In this document: positions 1 to 8,219 of the stretch, piece by piece
How the letters are laid out: each line of letters begins with the position of its first letter
How positions within the stretch are numbered: position 1 is the stretch's first letter
Assembly (NCBI GenBank): GCA_009786175.1
Contig: WQTQ01000192.1
Location: forward strand, 1-17,440
Origin: Bacillota bacterium
Lineage (GTDB): Bacteria; Bacillota_A; Clostridia; Lachnospirales; WQUN01
DNA length: 17,440 nt
Direction of reading: 5' to 3'
Position numbers and translations under genes: made by a program
Notes under the pieces: model-generated
The model's database searches: none
The model's input: only the letters and a program-made list of their open reading frames with translations
What the model was told of the DNA's origin: nothing

Positions 1-26
1 CATTGTGATATACTTGAAATGTTTGA

Positions 27-1091
<1,065 letters not shown>

Positions 1092-1112
1092 TAAAAAACC
1101 GCGAGTAACTTC

Positions 1113-1205
1113 AAAAAAGGTGTTTACCATCGCGCTCCGAATTTTTACTCTCCGCTTAAACCGCGGCGAGTAAAAATAGTCGCGCTATAGTAAACACCTT
1201 TTTTT
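1113..1205. terminator. Long two-level inverted repeat, probable bidirectional terminator
   Basis: The outer arms are a perfect 15-bp inverted repeat, AAAAAAGGTGTTTAC (1113-1127) and its complement (1190-1204). Inside is a second stem, TTTTTACTC/GAGTAAAAA plus CCGC/GCGG (about 1142-1175), with GCGC/GCGC pairs between. Both edges are A/T runs, so an intrinsic terminator would work in either direction. It sits between convergent genes (GAPDH on + and the glycosidase pair on -), which fits that role. At 93 bp it is much larger than a simple terminator and also resembles a small palindromic mobile or REP-like element. No second copy is present in this window. Confidence 0.6.
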
Positions 1206-1338
1206 ACTTGTGCTGTGGGAAATTGCTCTTTACGAAATGCGCGCGCAAGCGCGCTTAATTTTGCATATGGAAATTTTGTTTTACAATACCTGCATCGCGA
1301 AGCTGTATTATATGCCTCTAGGTTTACGTTTAAATACC
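1206..1338. other. Intergenic, GC-palindrome only
   Basis: No gene is supported here. A GC-rich palindrome GCGCGCAAGCGCGC (about 1240-1254) could form a short hairpin downstream of the minus-strand cysteine-rich gene, but it has no clear T-run. It is at best a weak or Rho-independent-like pause. Confidence 0.35.
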
Positions 1339-1560
1339 CTACTTCCCCTTATTTTTGAAAACAGCATTAATGTGGTCCACATCAATTTGCTTCTTACACT
1401 TAATTTCAATTTCCAAACAGGCGGGAATTGTGGCATGGTACCTGTGAAGGGCAACACAATCTCTGCAGTTCCCGTGCCACTCGCAATGGGTATCCGGGCA
1501 AATGCAGGTTATATTATTTATATCCGCAAGGATTTCACGGGGGGATATTTTTTTCTCCAT
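1339..1560 (-). CDS. Small cysteine-rich protein, probable zinc binder, unknown function
   Basis: The 73-residue product has Cys at 19, 21, 26, 32, 35, 48 and 55, with His at 25, 29, 39 and 42. The core reads CICPDTHCEWHGNCRDC followed by VALHRYH, a dense metal-ligand pattern that suggests one or two structural zinc sites. There is no signal peptide or membrane segment, so it should be cytoplasmic. Its ATG overlaps the stop codon of the upstream glycosidase gene (TAATG), indicating translational coupling and one transcript. I believe similar short Cys/His-rich proteins are common in clostridia, but I cannot name the family or a function. The plus-strand ORF over the same bases has no ribosome site or recognisable motif. 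The coding call rests on the motif density and coupling. Confidence 0.72.
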   Translation of the reverse strand: MEKKISPREILADINNITCICPDTHCEWHGNCRDCVALHRYHATIPACLEIEIKCKKQIDVDHINAVFKNKGK

Positions 1561-2645
1561 TACATCAAATAATCCCTGTCCGGCAATGGTGGGAATTTTG
1601 CCGCAGGCAGCGTTTGGTACCAGTATGCAACAGATGCGATGTCGTCTTGCAGCGGTAAGTATCTGCCTGTGCCGTCGTCACGCCAGCCAAGGGCCTGCAT
1701 GGTAACTTTCAAGTCACTTTCGAAGCGGATTGGGTCTACAATGTGCCAGCGGTACATGCCAAAACGCTGCTGGCTGTTGTACAGGCCGTCCGGGCGGATG
1801 ACATTGTGCAGGCCCGCGTATGCGGTAGAAAACTCCTGGTATTGGCGGGTGGCTTTATTTTCAAAATTGTAAGACCCACAGAAGTAGTCTTCGGTGCCGG
1901 TGCCGCAAATGGTTGGATATTCATTGTCGCCGTCCATGTAGAATTTTATTTCGCCTTCGCCCCACCAGCCGGTACTGTTAGACTGCCAGGCCATGTAGGT
2001 GCCCACGTACTGGCCCTGGCCCTGCACGCCGTCAAGTATTGTGTAAACTTCGCCGTAGGGCAGGGGGTTGAGCCTGCGGAACTGGGCGTGGAAATATGCC
2101 GCGTTGTCGGGGATGTCGGTAAGTACATAGTCGATTTGATAATACATAACAACCGGGTTGTCTGCGCGGTTTTCCAGTGTCATACGGCAGCTCTTTTTAA
2201 ATGGCATTTGCCAGTAGCAGTTAAACGCACTGCCCGGGTTTACACAAACTGCCAGGGAATTTAAAGGCGCGAATGTATTCCATGAACTTGCAAAAAAATC
2301 GCCTATTGGGCATTCTATGGCCGGGTTTTCTTCCCCGTCCCAATACACGCGCAAAATTGTTTCCCGCCATCTGCCGGTTGGCGTAAGCCAGATGTGCTGG
2401 ATACAGCCCGGTTCGTTAATTTCAGCAATCGTAAAAACTTCCTTTGGCTGCATAACAATGTATGGGTTGACCTTCCAGCCCGTACCAAGGGACTGTGCGG
2501 CGTTTCTTGCGGTTCCCTCTTCTAACGGGCACATGCCACCCTTGCCTTTTTCACCGGTGAAGTTTTCCGGGGAAATGGATCTTGTTTTTGCTTTGGATGT
2601 TAGAAATAAGTTGCCCATGTTCGTGTTTAAGCCGTTGAAACTCAT
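1560..2645 (-). CDS. GH172 (DUF2961) family glycoside hydrolase
   Basis: The 361-residue product reads as a DUF2961 protein, now classed as GH172. Characterised members cleave or rearrange alpha-D-fructofuranosides and alpha-D-arabinofuranosides. Visible family blocks include the N-terminal SRSIS-like stretch TRSISPENFTGEKGKGG (21-37), IGDFFASSWN (114-123), GWWGEGEIKFYMDGD (226-240) and GTGTEDYF (248-255). The conserved glutamates in the last two blocks (Glu230/Glu232 and Glu252) are the likely catalytic pair, by analogy. No signal peptide is present, so it should act inside the cell on imported sugars. An in-frame ATG exists at 2663, but the one at 2645 is better: AAAGGG lies nine bases upstream, while the longer form has no ribosome site. 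It is divergent from agaS and coupled to the cysteine-rich gene. The exact substrate is unknown. Confidence 0.88.
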   Translation of the reverse strand: MSFNGLNTNMGNLFLTSKAKTRSISPENFTGEKGKGGMCPLEEGTARNAAQSLGTGWKVNPYIVMQPKEVFTIAEINEPGCIQHIWLTPTGRWRETILRVYWDGEENPAIECPIGDFFASSWNTFAPLNSLAVCVNPGSAFNCYWQMPFKKSCRMTLENRADNPVVMYYQIDYVLTDIPDNAAYFHAQFRRLNPLPYGEVYTILDGVQGQGQYVGTYMAWQSNSTGWWGEGEIKFYMDGDNEYPTICGTGTEDYFCGSYNFENKATRQYQEFSTAYAGLHNVIRPDGLYNSQQRFGMYRWHIVDPIRFESDLKVTMQALGWRDDGTGRYLPLQDDIASVAYWYQTLPAAKFPPLPDRDYLM

Positions 2646-2684
2646 AAGTATCAACCCTTTCATGTTTTATGCTTTCTGTGGAGT

Positions 2685-2713
2685 ATTTTATACTTTTTTC
2701 ATAAATTACGCAA
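2685..2713 (-). promoter_or_regulatory. Candidate sigma-A promoter for the GH172 gene
   Basis: On the minus strand TTGCGT (2713-2708) is followed after 17 bases by TAAAAT (2690-2685), about 40 bases before the chosen start codon. It diverges from the agaS promoter, so both units could share control from the 90-base gap. Confidence 0.45.
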
Positions 2714-2733
2714 TAAGGCTTGTATTTCACCCT

Positions 2734-2761
2734 TTGACGCGGAGGGGTTGTTATGTATAAT
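2734..2761 (+). promoter_or_regulatory. Sigma-A promoter for the agaS operon
   Basis: TTGACG (2734-2739) and TATAAT (2756-2761) are separated by 16 bases and lie about 45 bases before the agaS ATG. The match to the vegetative consensus is strong. The -10 box is overlapped by a palindrome at 2759-2770. Confidence 0.7.
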
Positions 2762-2770
2762 GTATACATT
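2759..2770. promoter_or_regulatory. Palindromic candidate operator AATGTATACATT
   Basis: A perfect 12-bp palindrome overlaps the end of the agaS -10 box and the transcription start region. A repressor bound there would block the promoter. Sugar-amine operons are often controlled by GntR- or DeoR-family repressors using TA-rich palindromes, but no regulator gene is in the window, so the binding protein is unknown. Confidence 0.4.
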
Positions 2771-2806
2771 GGTTTACAATTATCGAATTTTTTAGGAGAT
2801 GAGAAA

Positions 2807-3979
2807 ATGAGTTTGTTCCAGCAATTTTATGGCCAAGAGAAGGATTTTTTTGAAAGTAAAACCTGCGGGCATACAGCCTTGGAAATTGCTCACCAGCCTG
2901 TTATGTGGCGGAAGCTTAGCGGTTATTTGAAAGATACCAAGCAGGAAATTGCCGGTTTCATGGACAAAGTAGGGTGCCTGAAAAATGTCCGTATTGTACT
3001 TACGGGGGCAGGCAGTTCCGGTTTTGTTGGGCGGGCTGTGGCCGGTTTTGTGGCGCAGCACGCGGGGATAAATTGCGAGGCCATTCATACAACAGACATT
3101 GTTTCCGCGCCGGAAGCGTACTTGTTTGCAGACAAGCCAACTGTGCTAATCTCTTTTGCCCGCTCCGGCAACAGTCCGGAGTCTGTTGGTGCGGTGGAAT
3201 ACGCCCGCAAAGTTGTGAAAAATTTATATGAAATTGCAATTGTATGCGACGGCGGCAGCCGTTTGGCAAATCTTACACGGGAAGCTGAAAAAGGCTTGCT
3301 GCTTGTAATGCCGGAAGGCACAAACGATAACGGTTTTGCCATGACAAGCAGTGTATCTACCATGATTTTGGCCGGGTTTGCCACATTATGCTACGGTGAA
3401 ATTAGCAAGATTGCGGAAGATATACTTTTGCTTGCGGACCAGGTTGAAAAAGACGGTGCGAATATTGCCAAAGCTGCCGCCGCTTGCGCTGAATGGGGCT
3501 TCCAGCGGGCTTGGTACCTGGGCAGCGGGCCCCTTACGGCATTGGTGCAGGAAGGCGCGCTAAAAATGATGGAACTTACGAACGGTGCGGTTGTGGCGGG
3601 CTTTAACAATTCCGCAGAATTCCGCCACGGCCCAAAAACAGTGTTAAACCCTAAAACTTTAACAGTACATTTTATTTCTAATAACGAATTTACTGCAAAA
3701 TATGATACAGATTTATTCAACGAACTTTACAGCCAGCGAGACGGCAATAAAGTTGTGGCCTTGTGCGGTAATGCCGCATTGCAAGCGGATTTAACCGTAT
3801 CATATTCGGCAGATGGGTACAAAATTTGTACGGACGTTGCCGCCGGTATTCAAGGCCTGGTATTTATGCAACTGCTGTCTATGTACACATCTTTGAAACT
3901 TGGTATAACAACGGATAACCCGTCGCCTAAAGGCTTGGTTAACAGAGTTGTGCAAGGCGTGACAGTTTACAATTACTAA
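2807..3979 (+). CDS. agaS: AgaS-like SIS-domain sugar-phosphate isomerase/deaminase
   Basis: The 390-residue product has two SIS (sugar isomerase) domains, close in length to E. coli AgaS (about 384). The first holds LTGAGSSGFVG (65-75) and ISFARSGNSPESVG (115-128), the phosphate-binding serine loops. The second holds YLGSGPLTALVQEGALKMMEL and the catalytic-type EFRHGP. AgaS proteins act on galactosamine 6-phosphate, giving tagatose 6-phosphate and ammonia; related SIS proteins act on glucosamine or fructosamine phosphates. The start at 2807 is chosen over the in-frame ATG at 2753 because AGGAG (2794-2798) precedes it and because 2753 lies inside the promoter. It heads a three-gene operon with an aldolase and a sugar kinase, which supports a galactosamine/tagatose role. 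Function at the family level is firm; the substrate is inferred. Confidence 0.9.
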   Translation: MSLFQQFYGQEKDFFESKTCGHTALEIAHQPVMWRKLSGYLKDTKQEIAGFMDKVGCLKNVRIVLTGAGSSGFVGRAVAGFVAQHAGINCEAIHTTDIVSAPEAYLFADKPTVLISFARSGNSPESVGAVEYARKVVKNLYEIAIVCDGGSRLANLTREAEKGLLLVMPEGTNDNGFAMTSSVSTMILAGFATLCYGEISKIAEDILLLADQVEKDGANIAKAAAACAEWGFQRAWYLGSGPLTALVQEGALKMMELTNGAVVAGFNNSAEFRHGPKTVLNPKTLTVHFISNNEFTAKYDTDLFNELYSQRDGNKVVALCGNAALQADLTVSYSADGYKICTDVAAGIQGLVFMQLLSMYTSLKLGITTDNPSPKGLVNRVVQGVTVYNY

Positions 3980-4002
3980 ATTTACAGGAAGGGGCAAATA
4001 CA

Positions 4003-4830
4003 ATGCCACTTGTTTCACCTTACACAATGCTGAAAGATGCCCAAAAAACCGAGAAGGCCGTAGGGGCATTTAACATAGAAAATATGGAAATGGCCCGGGC
4101 GGTTATAGACGCGGCCACAGAGGCTAACCTTTCGGTTATATTGCAAACAACGCCGTCTACGGTGCGGTACGCGCCACCGGCGGTTTTTTCTGCTATGGTA
4201 TCCGCGCTGGCAAAAGACGCGCCTGTGCCAATAGCCATGCACCTGGACCACGGCAGCAGTTTTGGCTTGGCTATGGAAGCTATAAAGGCCGGGTATACGT
4301 CTGTAATGTTTGACGGTTCCCAGCTAAGTTTTGATGAAAATGTACGGCAGACAAAGCAGGTTGTAAACGCGGCGGGAAATATTCCCGTAGAAGCAGAACT
4401 GGGCAGCGTAGGCGGCAAAGAGGACGACCACGAAGCTGCCAATGCCTACACAGACCCACAGGATGCGGAAAAATTTGTGGCGTCAACCGGTGTTGGTTCA
4501 TTGGCCATTGCCATAGGTACCGCCCATGGGATTTACAGCGGTACGCCGGTTTTGGACATTCAAAGACTAATTGAAATACGAAAACGGATTGACGTGCCAC
4601 TTGTACTGCACGGGGCGTCCGGGTTATCTGCGGAAGCGGTGCGGGCCTGTATAAAAGAAGGGATTTGTAAGGTCAATTTTGCCACAGAGCTTCGCATAGC
4701 TTACAGCGACGGCGTTAAAACCTATTTGCGGGAAAATCCCGGTGCTTTCGACCCTAAAACCTACGGCAAAGCCGGATACGATTATGTAAAAAAATTAACA
4801 CTTGAAAAGTTGGAGGTATGCAATGTATGA
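4003..4830 (+). CDS. Class II ketose-1,6-bisphosphate aldolase (tagatose- or fructose-type)
   Basis: This zinc-dependent cytoplasmic aldolase should split a ketose 1,6-bisphosphate into dihydroxyacetone phosphate and glyceraldehyde 3-phosphate. The 275-residue product shows the class II motifs: HLDHG with catalytic Asp82 and zinc ligand His83, VEAELGSVGG (129-138), GTAHGIYSG with His175, and LHGASGL with His203. The short length resembles GatY/KbaY tagatose-bisphosphate aldolases and bacterial FbaA alike; sequence alone does not decide. A strong GGAAGGGG ribosome site precedes the ATG, 23 bases after agaS. The context of AgaS and a PfkB kinase favours tagatose 1,6-bisphosphate as the substrate. 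Confidence 0.92.
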   Translation: MPLVSPYTMLKDAQKTEKAVGAFNIENMEMARAVIDAATEANLSVILQTTPSTVRYAPPAVFSAMVSALAKDAPVPIAMHLDHGSSFGLAMEAIKAGYTSVMFDGSQLSFDENVRQTKQVVNAAGNIPVEAELGSVGGKEDDHEAANAYTDPQDAEKFVASTGVGSLAIAIGTAHGIYSGTPVLDIQRLIEIRKRIDVPLVLHGASGLSAEAVRACIKEGICKVNFATELRIAYSDGVKTYLRENPGAFDPKTYGKAGYDYVKKLTLEKLEVCNV

Positions 4831-5734
4831 CGTTATAACCGCATTTGATATATGCGTAGATTTTTTAATGGATTTAGGCACCACCGTGCCGGAATTTGGC
4901 CAAAAAGAGAAATTGGTAGATGACTACGGCCTGGAAATGGGCGGCTCTGCCTGTATATTTGCCTGCCAGTGCGCCAAACTTGGTCTTGCCACCACGGGTG
5001 TAGGTTCTGTGGGCGATGACAGTTTTGGCGAATTTATGATAGATTGCCTTGAAAAAGACGGCGTAGAGACGGCCTATATCAGAGAAAGCAAAGAAAAAAC
5101 CCCGCTTACCCTATGCCTTAACAAAACCGGTGGGGATCGCAGCATTTTAACTTATATGGGCGCAATGGACACCGTACAAGGTGCGTGGTTAAAACAGTTG
5201 CTGCCCATGACAAGACATTTGCATATTTGCAGTTACTACTTGCTGAAAAGTTTGCAGCCTGCCTACCCGGCAGTACTAGAAAAGGCAAAAGAACTTGGTG
5301 TTACCGTAAGCCTGGATACAAATTGGGACCCGGACGAAAACTGGGATGGCGGCATAAAAGACATTTTGCCCTATGTAGATGTTTTCCTGCCAAACGAAAA
5401 CGAACTGATGCTTATCACCGGGAAAGACAAAATAGAAGACGCGCTGCGTTTTGCCGGGGAAATGATTCCAACAATAGCCGTAAAATGCGGTGAAGATGGT
5501 GCTTACGCCTACTGTAAAGGGACGGTTTACAAGTGTGACGCCATGGAAGTAACCGTTGCGGATACCGTTGGGGCAGGGGACAGCTTTAACGGTGGGTTTA
5601 TTTACGGATTTTTGAATGGGCTTACCATAGAAGAATGCCTAAAAGCCGGTACGATATGCGGGAGCTTAAGTGTAAGCAAACCCGGTGGTACAGCGGGCCA
5701 GCCCGGGTTAGAAGAGCTGCGAAAATATTGTTGA
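4823..5734 (+). CDS. PfkB-family sugar kinase, probably a ketohexose- or tagatose-phosphate kinase
   Basis: This ATP-dependent ribokinase/PfkB-family kinase has 303 residues, the usual length. It carries the N-terminal glycine pair EMGGSA (38-43) of the substrate site, FLPNENEL (188-195), and the signature DTVGAGDSFNGGF (247-259), where Asp253 is the catalytic base. The ATG at 4823 is preferred over one at 4802: GGAGG (4812-4816) is six bases upstream. It overlaps the aldolase stop by 8 bases, suggesting coupled translation. In this operon it would phosphorylate tagatose 6-phosphate (or an equivalent ketose phosphate) to feed the aldolase. A fructokinase or other PfkB sugar kinase cannot be excluded. 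Confidence 0.88.
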   Translation: MYDVITAFDICVDFLMDLGTTVPEFGQKEKLVDDYGLEMGGSACIFACQCAKLGLATTGVGSVGDDSFGEFMIDCLEKDGVETAYIRESKEKTPLTLCLNKTGGDRSILTYMGAMDTVQGAWLKQLLPMTRHLHICSYYLLKSLQPAYPAVLEKAKELGVTVSLDTNWDPDENWDGGIKDILPYVDVFLPNENELMLITGKDKIEDALRFAGEMIPTIAVKCGEDGAYAYCKGTVYKCDAMEVTVADTVGAGDSFNGGFIYGFLNGLTIEECLKAGTICGSLSVSKPGGTAGQPGLEELRKYC

Positions 5735-5749
5735 ACTAACAAAATAAAA

Positions 5750-5787
5750 ACCACTCTGCTATGGACGTAGCGGAGTGGTCAAGTTTT
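5750..5787. terminator. Bidirectional intrinsic terminator between the kinase and tRNA-Thr
   Basis: CCACTCTGCT (5751-5760) pairs with AGCGGAGTGG (5769-5778), with one G-T pair and an 8-base loop. The left side is A-rich and the right side has AAGTTTT, so it can stop the agaS operon on + and, with the better T-run, the tRNA transcript on -. Confidence 0.8.
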
Positions 5788-5789
5788 AA

Positions 5790-5862
5790 AGCCGACTGCC
5801 GGACTCGAACCGGCGACCTATTGATTACAAATCAATTGCTCTACCAACTGAGCTAAGTCGGC
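5790..5862 (-). tRNA. tRNA-Thr (anticodon UGU)
   Basis: The minus strand folds as a standard cloverleaf of 72 bases plus a discriminator. The acceptor is GCCGACT/AGTCGGC, the D arm is GCTC-AGTTGGTA-GAGC, the anticodon stem is ATTGA/TCAAT with loop TTTGTAA, and the T arm is GCCGG-TTCGAGT-CCGGC. The anticodon TGT reads ACA/ACG threonine codons. The discriminator is U and the 3' CCA is not encoded. It lies downstream of the zinc-ribbon gene on the same strand and ends at the shared terminator. Confidence 0.96.
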
Positions 5863-5879
5863 ACATAATAAAGATATCA

Positions 5880-5906
5880 GCGGGCGAAAAGCGAACCTTC
5901 GCCCGC
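5880..5906 (-). terminator. GC-rich hairpin after the zinc-ribbon gene
   Basis: GCGGGCGAA (5880-5888) and TTCGCCCGC (5898-5906) form a perfect 9-bp stem with a 9-base loop. On the minus strand it follows the zinc-ribbon stop codon but has only a weak T-tract. It may terminate partly and let some transcripts read into tRNA-Thr, or act as a processing site. Confidence 0.5.
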
Positions 5907-5930
5907 GGAAGTTGTCTTTAATATTAAAAT

Positions 5931-6092
5931 TTACGATGCTGCGGCTGCAGAACACTGCTTACATACTTTTTGCGGTTTGTCTCCTTCGGTTTTTTCCCAA
6001 AGAAGCTTTACGCCTGTGCGGTTGCAGGCAGGGCATGTGCCGCGCCAGCTTTTAATTGTACGGGCTAATTTGCCGCGTTTTGGTTTTGGCAT
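5931..6092 (-). CDS. Small zinc-ribbon protein (53 residues), unknown function
   Basis: The product starts MPKPKRGKLARTIKSWRG and holds two CxxC pairs, CPAC (Cys20/23) and CKQC (Cys45/48), spaced as in a rubredoxin-like zinc ribbon. The N-terminal third is strongly basic (KPKRGK, RTIKSWR), suggesting nucleic-acid or ribosome contact. An upstream in-frame ATG would give 84 residues, but the ATG at 6092 has AGGAGC eight bases before it, and the extra residues would overlap the promoter. It has its own promoter (6156-6185) and follows glyS on the same strand. I do not recognise a named function; a translation-related role is only suggested by the basic N-terminus and the neighbours glyS and tRNA-Thr. 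Confidence 0.8.
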   Translation of the reverse strand: MPKPKRGKLARTIKSWRGTCPACNRTGVKLLWEKTEGDKPQKVCKQCSAAAAS

Positions 6093-6155
6093 AGTTAACG
6101 CTCCTAATAAAATAATTAAACCGAATGAGCTTGCCAGCTCAAACCAGCAAATCGC

Positions 6156-6185
6156 ATTATACGCCCTAAATAGGGGCTTTGTCAA
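6156..6185 (-). promoter_or_regulatory. Strong sigma-A promoter for the zinc-ribbon gene
   Basis: On the minus strand TTGACA (6185-6180) and TATAAT (6161-6156) are perfect consensus boxes separated by 18 bases. The spacer carries an imperfect palindrome, GCCCCTATTTAGGGC, and the leader has GAGCT/AGCTC arms at 6126-6139. It begins two bases after the glyS stop, giving the small gene its own high-level transcript. Confidence 0.75.
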
Positions 6186-6187
6186 TA

Positions 6188-7588
6188 CTAAAAATTTATT
6201 TTTTCTTCCAGGTAATTTTTCAGGTCGCTAATTTTAATGCGTTCCTGCTCCATAGAGTCGCGCATTCTTACGGTTACAGAACTGTCCTCTTCACTATCGA
6301 AGTCGTAAGTTATGCAGAATGGCGTACCTATTTCGTCTTGACGGCGGTAGCGTTTGCCAATGGAACCGGCGTCATCATATTCGCAGAAGAAATGCTTTGA
6401 TAATTTGTTGTAAACAGCTTCTGCGCCGGGGGCAAGTTTTTTGGAAAGAGGCAATATTGCCGCTTTAATTGGCGCAAGGGCAGGGTGGAAGCGCAATACC
6501 GTACGCACATCGGGTTTTTCTGGGGTGCCAAGGTCTTCTTCGTCGTAGGCTTCGCATAAAAAGGCTAATGTCATACGGGTAAGGCCCAGCGAAGGCTCTA
6601 CACAGTAAGGTACATAATGCACGTTTTTAACGGGGTCAAAATACTGCATGTCTTCGCCACTGTGGTTCATGTGCTGTTTTAGGTCGTAGTCTGTGCGGTT
6701 GGCAATACCCCAAAGTTCGTCGTGGCCCCATGGGAACAGGTACAGGATGTCTGTTGTTCCCTTAGAATAATGGGACAGTTTTTCCTGTGGGTGGTCATGC
6801 AGTTGAAGTGCATCGCCGGGCATACCCAGCGAATGCAGCCAATCTATGCAGAATTTACGCCAATACTCAAACCACTCTGCGTCTGTGCCGGGTTCGCAAA
6901 AGAATTCTAACTCTAGCTGCTCGAACTCGCGGGTACGGAACGTGAACTTGCCCGGGGTAATTTCGTTACGGAAAGCTTTGCCTACCTGGCCTATGCCAAA
7001 GGGGATTTTGCGTCTGGTAGTGCGCTGCACATTTTTGAAGTTTACAAAAATTCCCTGGGCAGTTTCCGGGCGCATATACACGGTAGATTGCTTGTCCTCG
7101 GTTACACCTGCAAATGTTCTAAACATCATGTTAAACTGACGGATATCCGTGAAATCTGTCTTGCCGCATTTTGGACAGGTGACGCCATGCTCAATAATAA
7201 ACTCTTTCATTTTATCGTTGCTCCAGCCGTCCGCGCTGTCTTCTATGCCTTTTTCATTCATAAAGTCGTCAATTATGGTATCTGCCCTAAAACGCTCTTT
7301 GCAGGCGCGGCAGTCCATTAACGGGTCGTTAAAACCGGCCACATGGCCGGAAGCTTCCCATACAGATGGGTTCATAAGAATGGCTGCATCCATACCCACA
7401 TTGTATGGGCTTTCTTGTATAAACTTTTTCCACCAAGCTTTCTGAACGTTGGCTTTTAGCTCTACCCCAAGGGGGCCATAATCCCATGTGTTGGCAAACC
7501 CCCCGTATATTTCTGAACCCGGGAATACAAACCCGCGGCTTTTGGCAAGTGCTACAATTTTCTCTAAAGTTTTTTCTGTGCGATCCAT
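6188..7588 (-). CDS. glyS: Glycyl-tRNA synthetase, alpha2 type
   Basis: This cytoplasmic class II aminoacyl-tRNA synthetase charges tRNA-Gly. The 466-residue single chain is the homodimeric (eukaryote/archaea/Firmicute-like) form rather than the alpha2beta2 glyQ/glyS pair. Visible parts are the N-terminal [20 protein letters not shown] (19-38), a zinc-knuckle-like insertion with CRAC (93-96) and CPKC (138-141), [11 protein letters not shown] (171-181), motif 2 around FRNEI and FRTREFEQ (206-224), motif 3 [10 protein letters not shown] (335-344), and the C-terminal anticodon-binding domain from about 362. The ATG at 7588 has GAAAGGA upstream. No T-box leader is seen in its upstream region, which is notable since many Firmicute synthetase genes have one. 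Confidence 0.97.
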   Translation of the reverse strand: MDRTEKTLEKIVALAKSRGFVFPGSEIYGGFANTWDYGPLGVELKANVQKAWWKKFIQESPYNVGMDAAILMNPSVWEASGHVAGFNDPLMDCRACKERFRADTIIDDFMNEKGIEDSADGWSNDKMKEFIIEHGVTCPKCGKTDFTDIRQFNMMFRTFAGVTEDKQSTVYMRPETAQGIFVNFKNVQRTTRRKIPFGIGQVGKAFRNEITPGKFTFRTREFEQLELEFFCEPGTDAEWFEYWRKFCIDWLHSLGMPGDALQLHDHPQEKLSHYSKGTTDILYLFPWGHDELWGIANRTDYDLKQHMNHSGEDMQYFDPVKNVHYVPYCVEPSLGLTRMTLAFLCEAYDEEDLGTPEKPDVRTVLRFHPALAPIKAAILPLSKKLAPGAEAVYNKLSKHFFCEYDDAGSIGKRYRRQDEIGTPFCITYDFDSEEDSSVTVRMRDSMEQERIKISDLKNYLEEKINF

Positions 7589-7624
7589 GTCAGCAGCATC
7601 CTTTCAATGTGTAGAATATGTCAT

Positions 7625-7655
7625 ATTATAATATATGGAAAAAAGACTATGTCAA
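7625..7655 (-). promoter_or_regulatory. Candidate promoter for glyS
   Basis: On the minus strand TTGACA (7655-7650) and TATAAT (7630-7625) are perfect boxes, but the spacer is 19 bases, longer than ideal. The -10 area ATATTATAATAT is itself palindromic, so a TATAAT also reads on the plus strand at 7627-7632. Confidence 0.5.
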
Positions 7656-8164
7656 GAGTCATGTTGTGTAACTGTGTAAAGGCGCGGGCTATGCTTATGT
7701 ATATTAATATGCCCTGTGTCTTTTGTGCGGGGAGATGTTTCGGGCCTAATTTACAAATGCTTCCCACATTTGTTTTGCTTTAGGACCCCCTGATATCAGG
7801 GGGTGGTTTTTTGCAATTCAGTTGGTCCAATTTTGGGATCAGCTGAATAGAATGTTAATATAATTATACAGCCCGCGCCGGAAAAATAAGTAAAAATCCT
7901 CCTTTATTGCGTTTTACTTTATAGTATGAGGGATATTCTTATTGTTGCATGTACAAAATGTTTTACGGGGGAAGAACAGAACCTGCATTTAATAAGGGAT
8001 TACTTGACTTTCGGCGGCTTGACGCAAAACATCCTTATTGAAAAATATACTTCACTAAAAAAACATTTTTTTTGCAATCTCATAAATAGTGCGGCAATAT
8101 TTTACCCTTTTTGCACATTTTAAATGATTGGTCAAAAAGTTTTGTTACAGTTTCATGTCAAGTT
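7656..8164. other. Long intergenic region, no supported gene
   Basis: About 500 AT-rich bases lie between the divergent glyS and transporter units. They hold a 7-bp hairpin (ACAAATG/CATTTGT, 7753-7773), an orphan terminator (7785-7812), and a 12-bp stem with two G-T pairs (7816-7827/7837-7848). A 65-codon plus-strand ORF at 7926-8123 lacks a ribosome site and any motif, and I do not call it. Part of this could be a small RNA (see the findings). Confidence 0.5.
7785..7812 (+). terminator. Orphan intrinsic terminator
   Basis: A perfect 20-bp palindrome, ACCCCCTGATATCAGGGGGT (7785-7804), is followed by GG and six Ts, a textbook plus-strand terminator. No gene is visible upstream on that strand before glyS (which is opposite), so it suggests a short non-coding transcript beginning near 7640. 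Confidence 0.7.
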
Positions 8165-8165
8165 G

Positions 8166-8195
8166 TTGAAATGATACAAGCAATAATAATAAAAT
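8166..8195 (+). promoter_or_regulatory. Candidate promoter for the transporter operon
   Basis: TTGAAA (8166-8171) and TAAAAT (8190-8195) with an 18-base spacer would start transcription near 8202, giving a leader of about 120 bases before the receptor gene. Other AT-rich boxes nearby could serve instead. Confidence 0.4.
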
Positions 8196-8219
8196 CCAGT
8201 TAACTTTAGCAAAAGTTTG

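Noticed and set aside
1210..1572. 120-codon plus-strand ORF opposite the cysteine-rich gene
   Set aside because: No ribosome site or motif is seen; the minus-strand reading has a dense metal-ligand pattern and stop-start coupling.
7589..7760. Possible T-box riboswitch upstream of glyS
   Set aside because: The conserved T-box sequence (AGGGTGGnACCGCG-like) is absent on the minus strand, and no antiterminator is found.
7926..8123. 65-codon plus-strand ORF in the glyS-transporter gap
   Set aside because: It has no ribosome site, no motif, and a composition like the surrounding AT-rich DNA.
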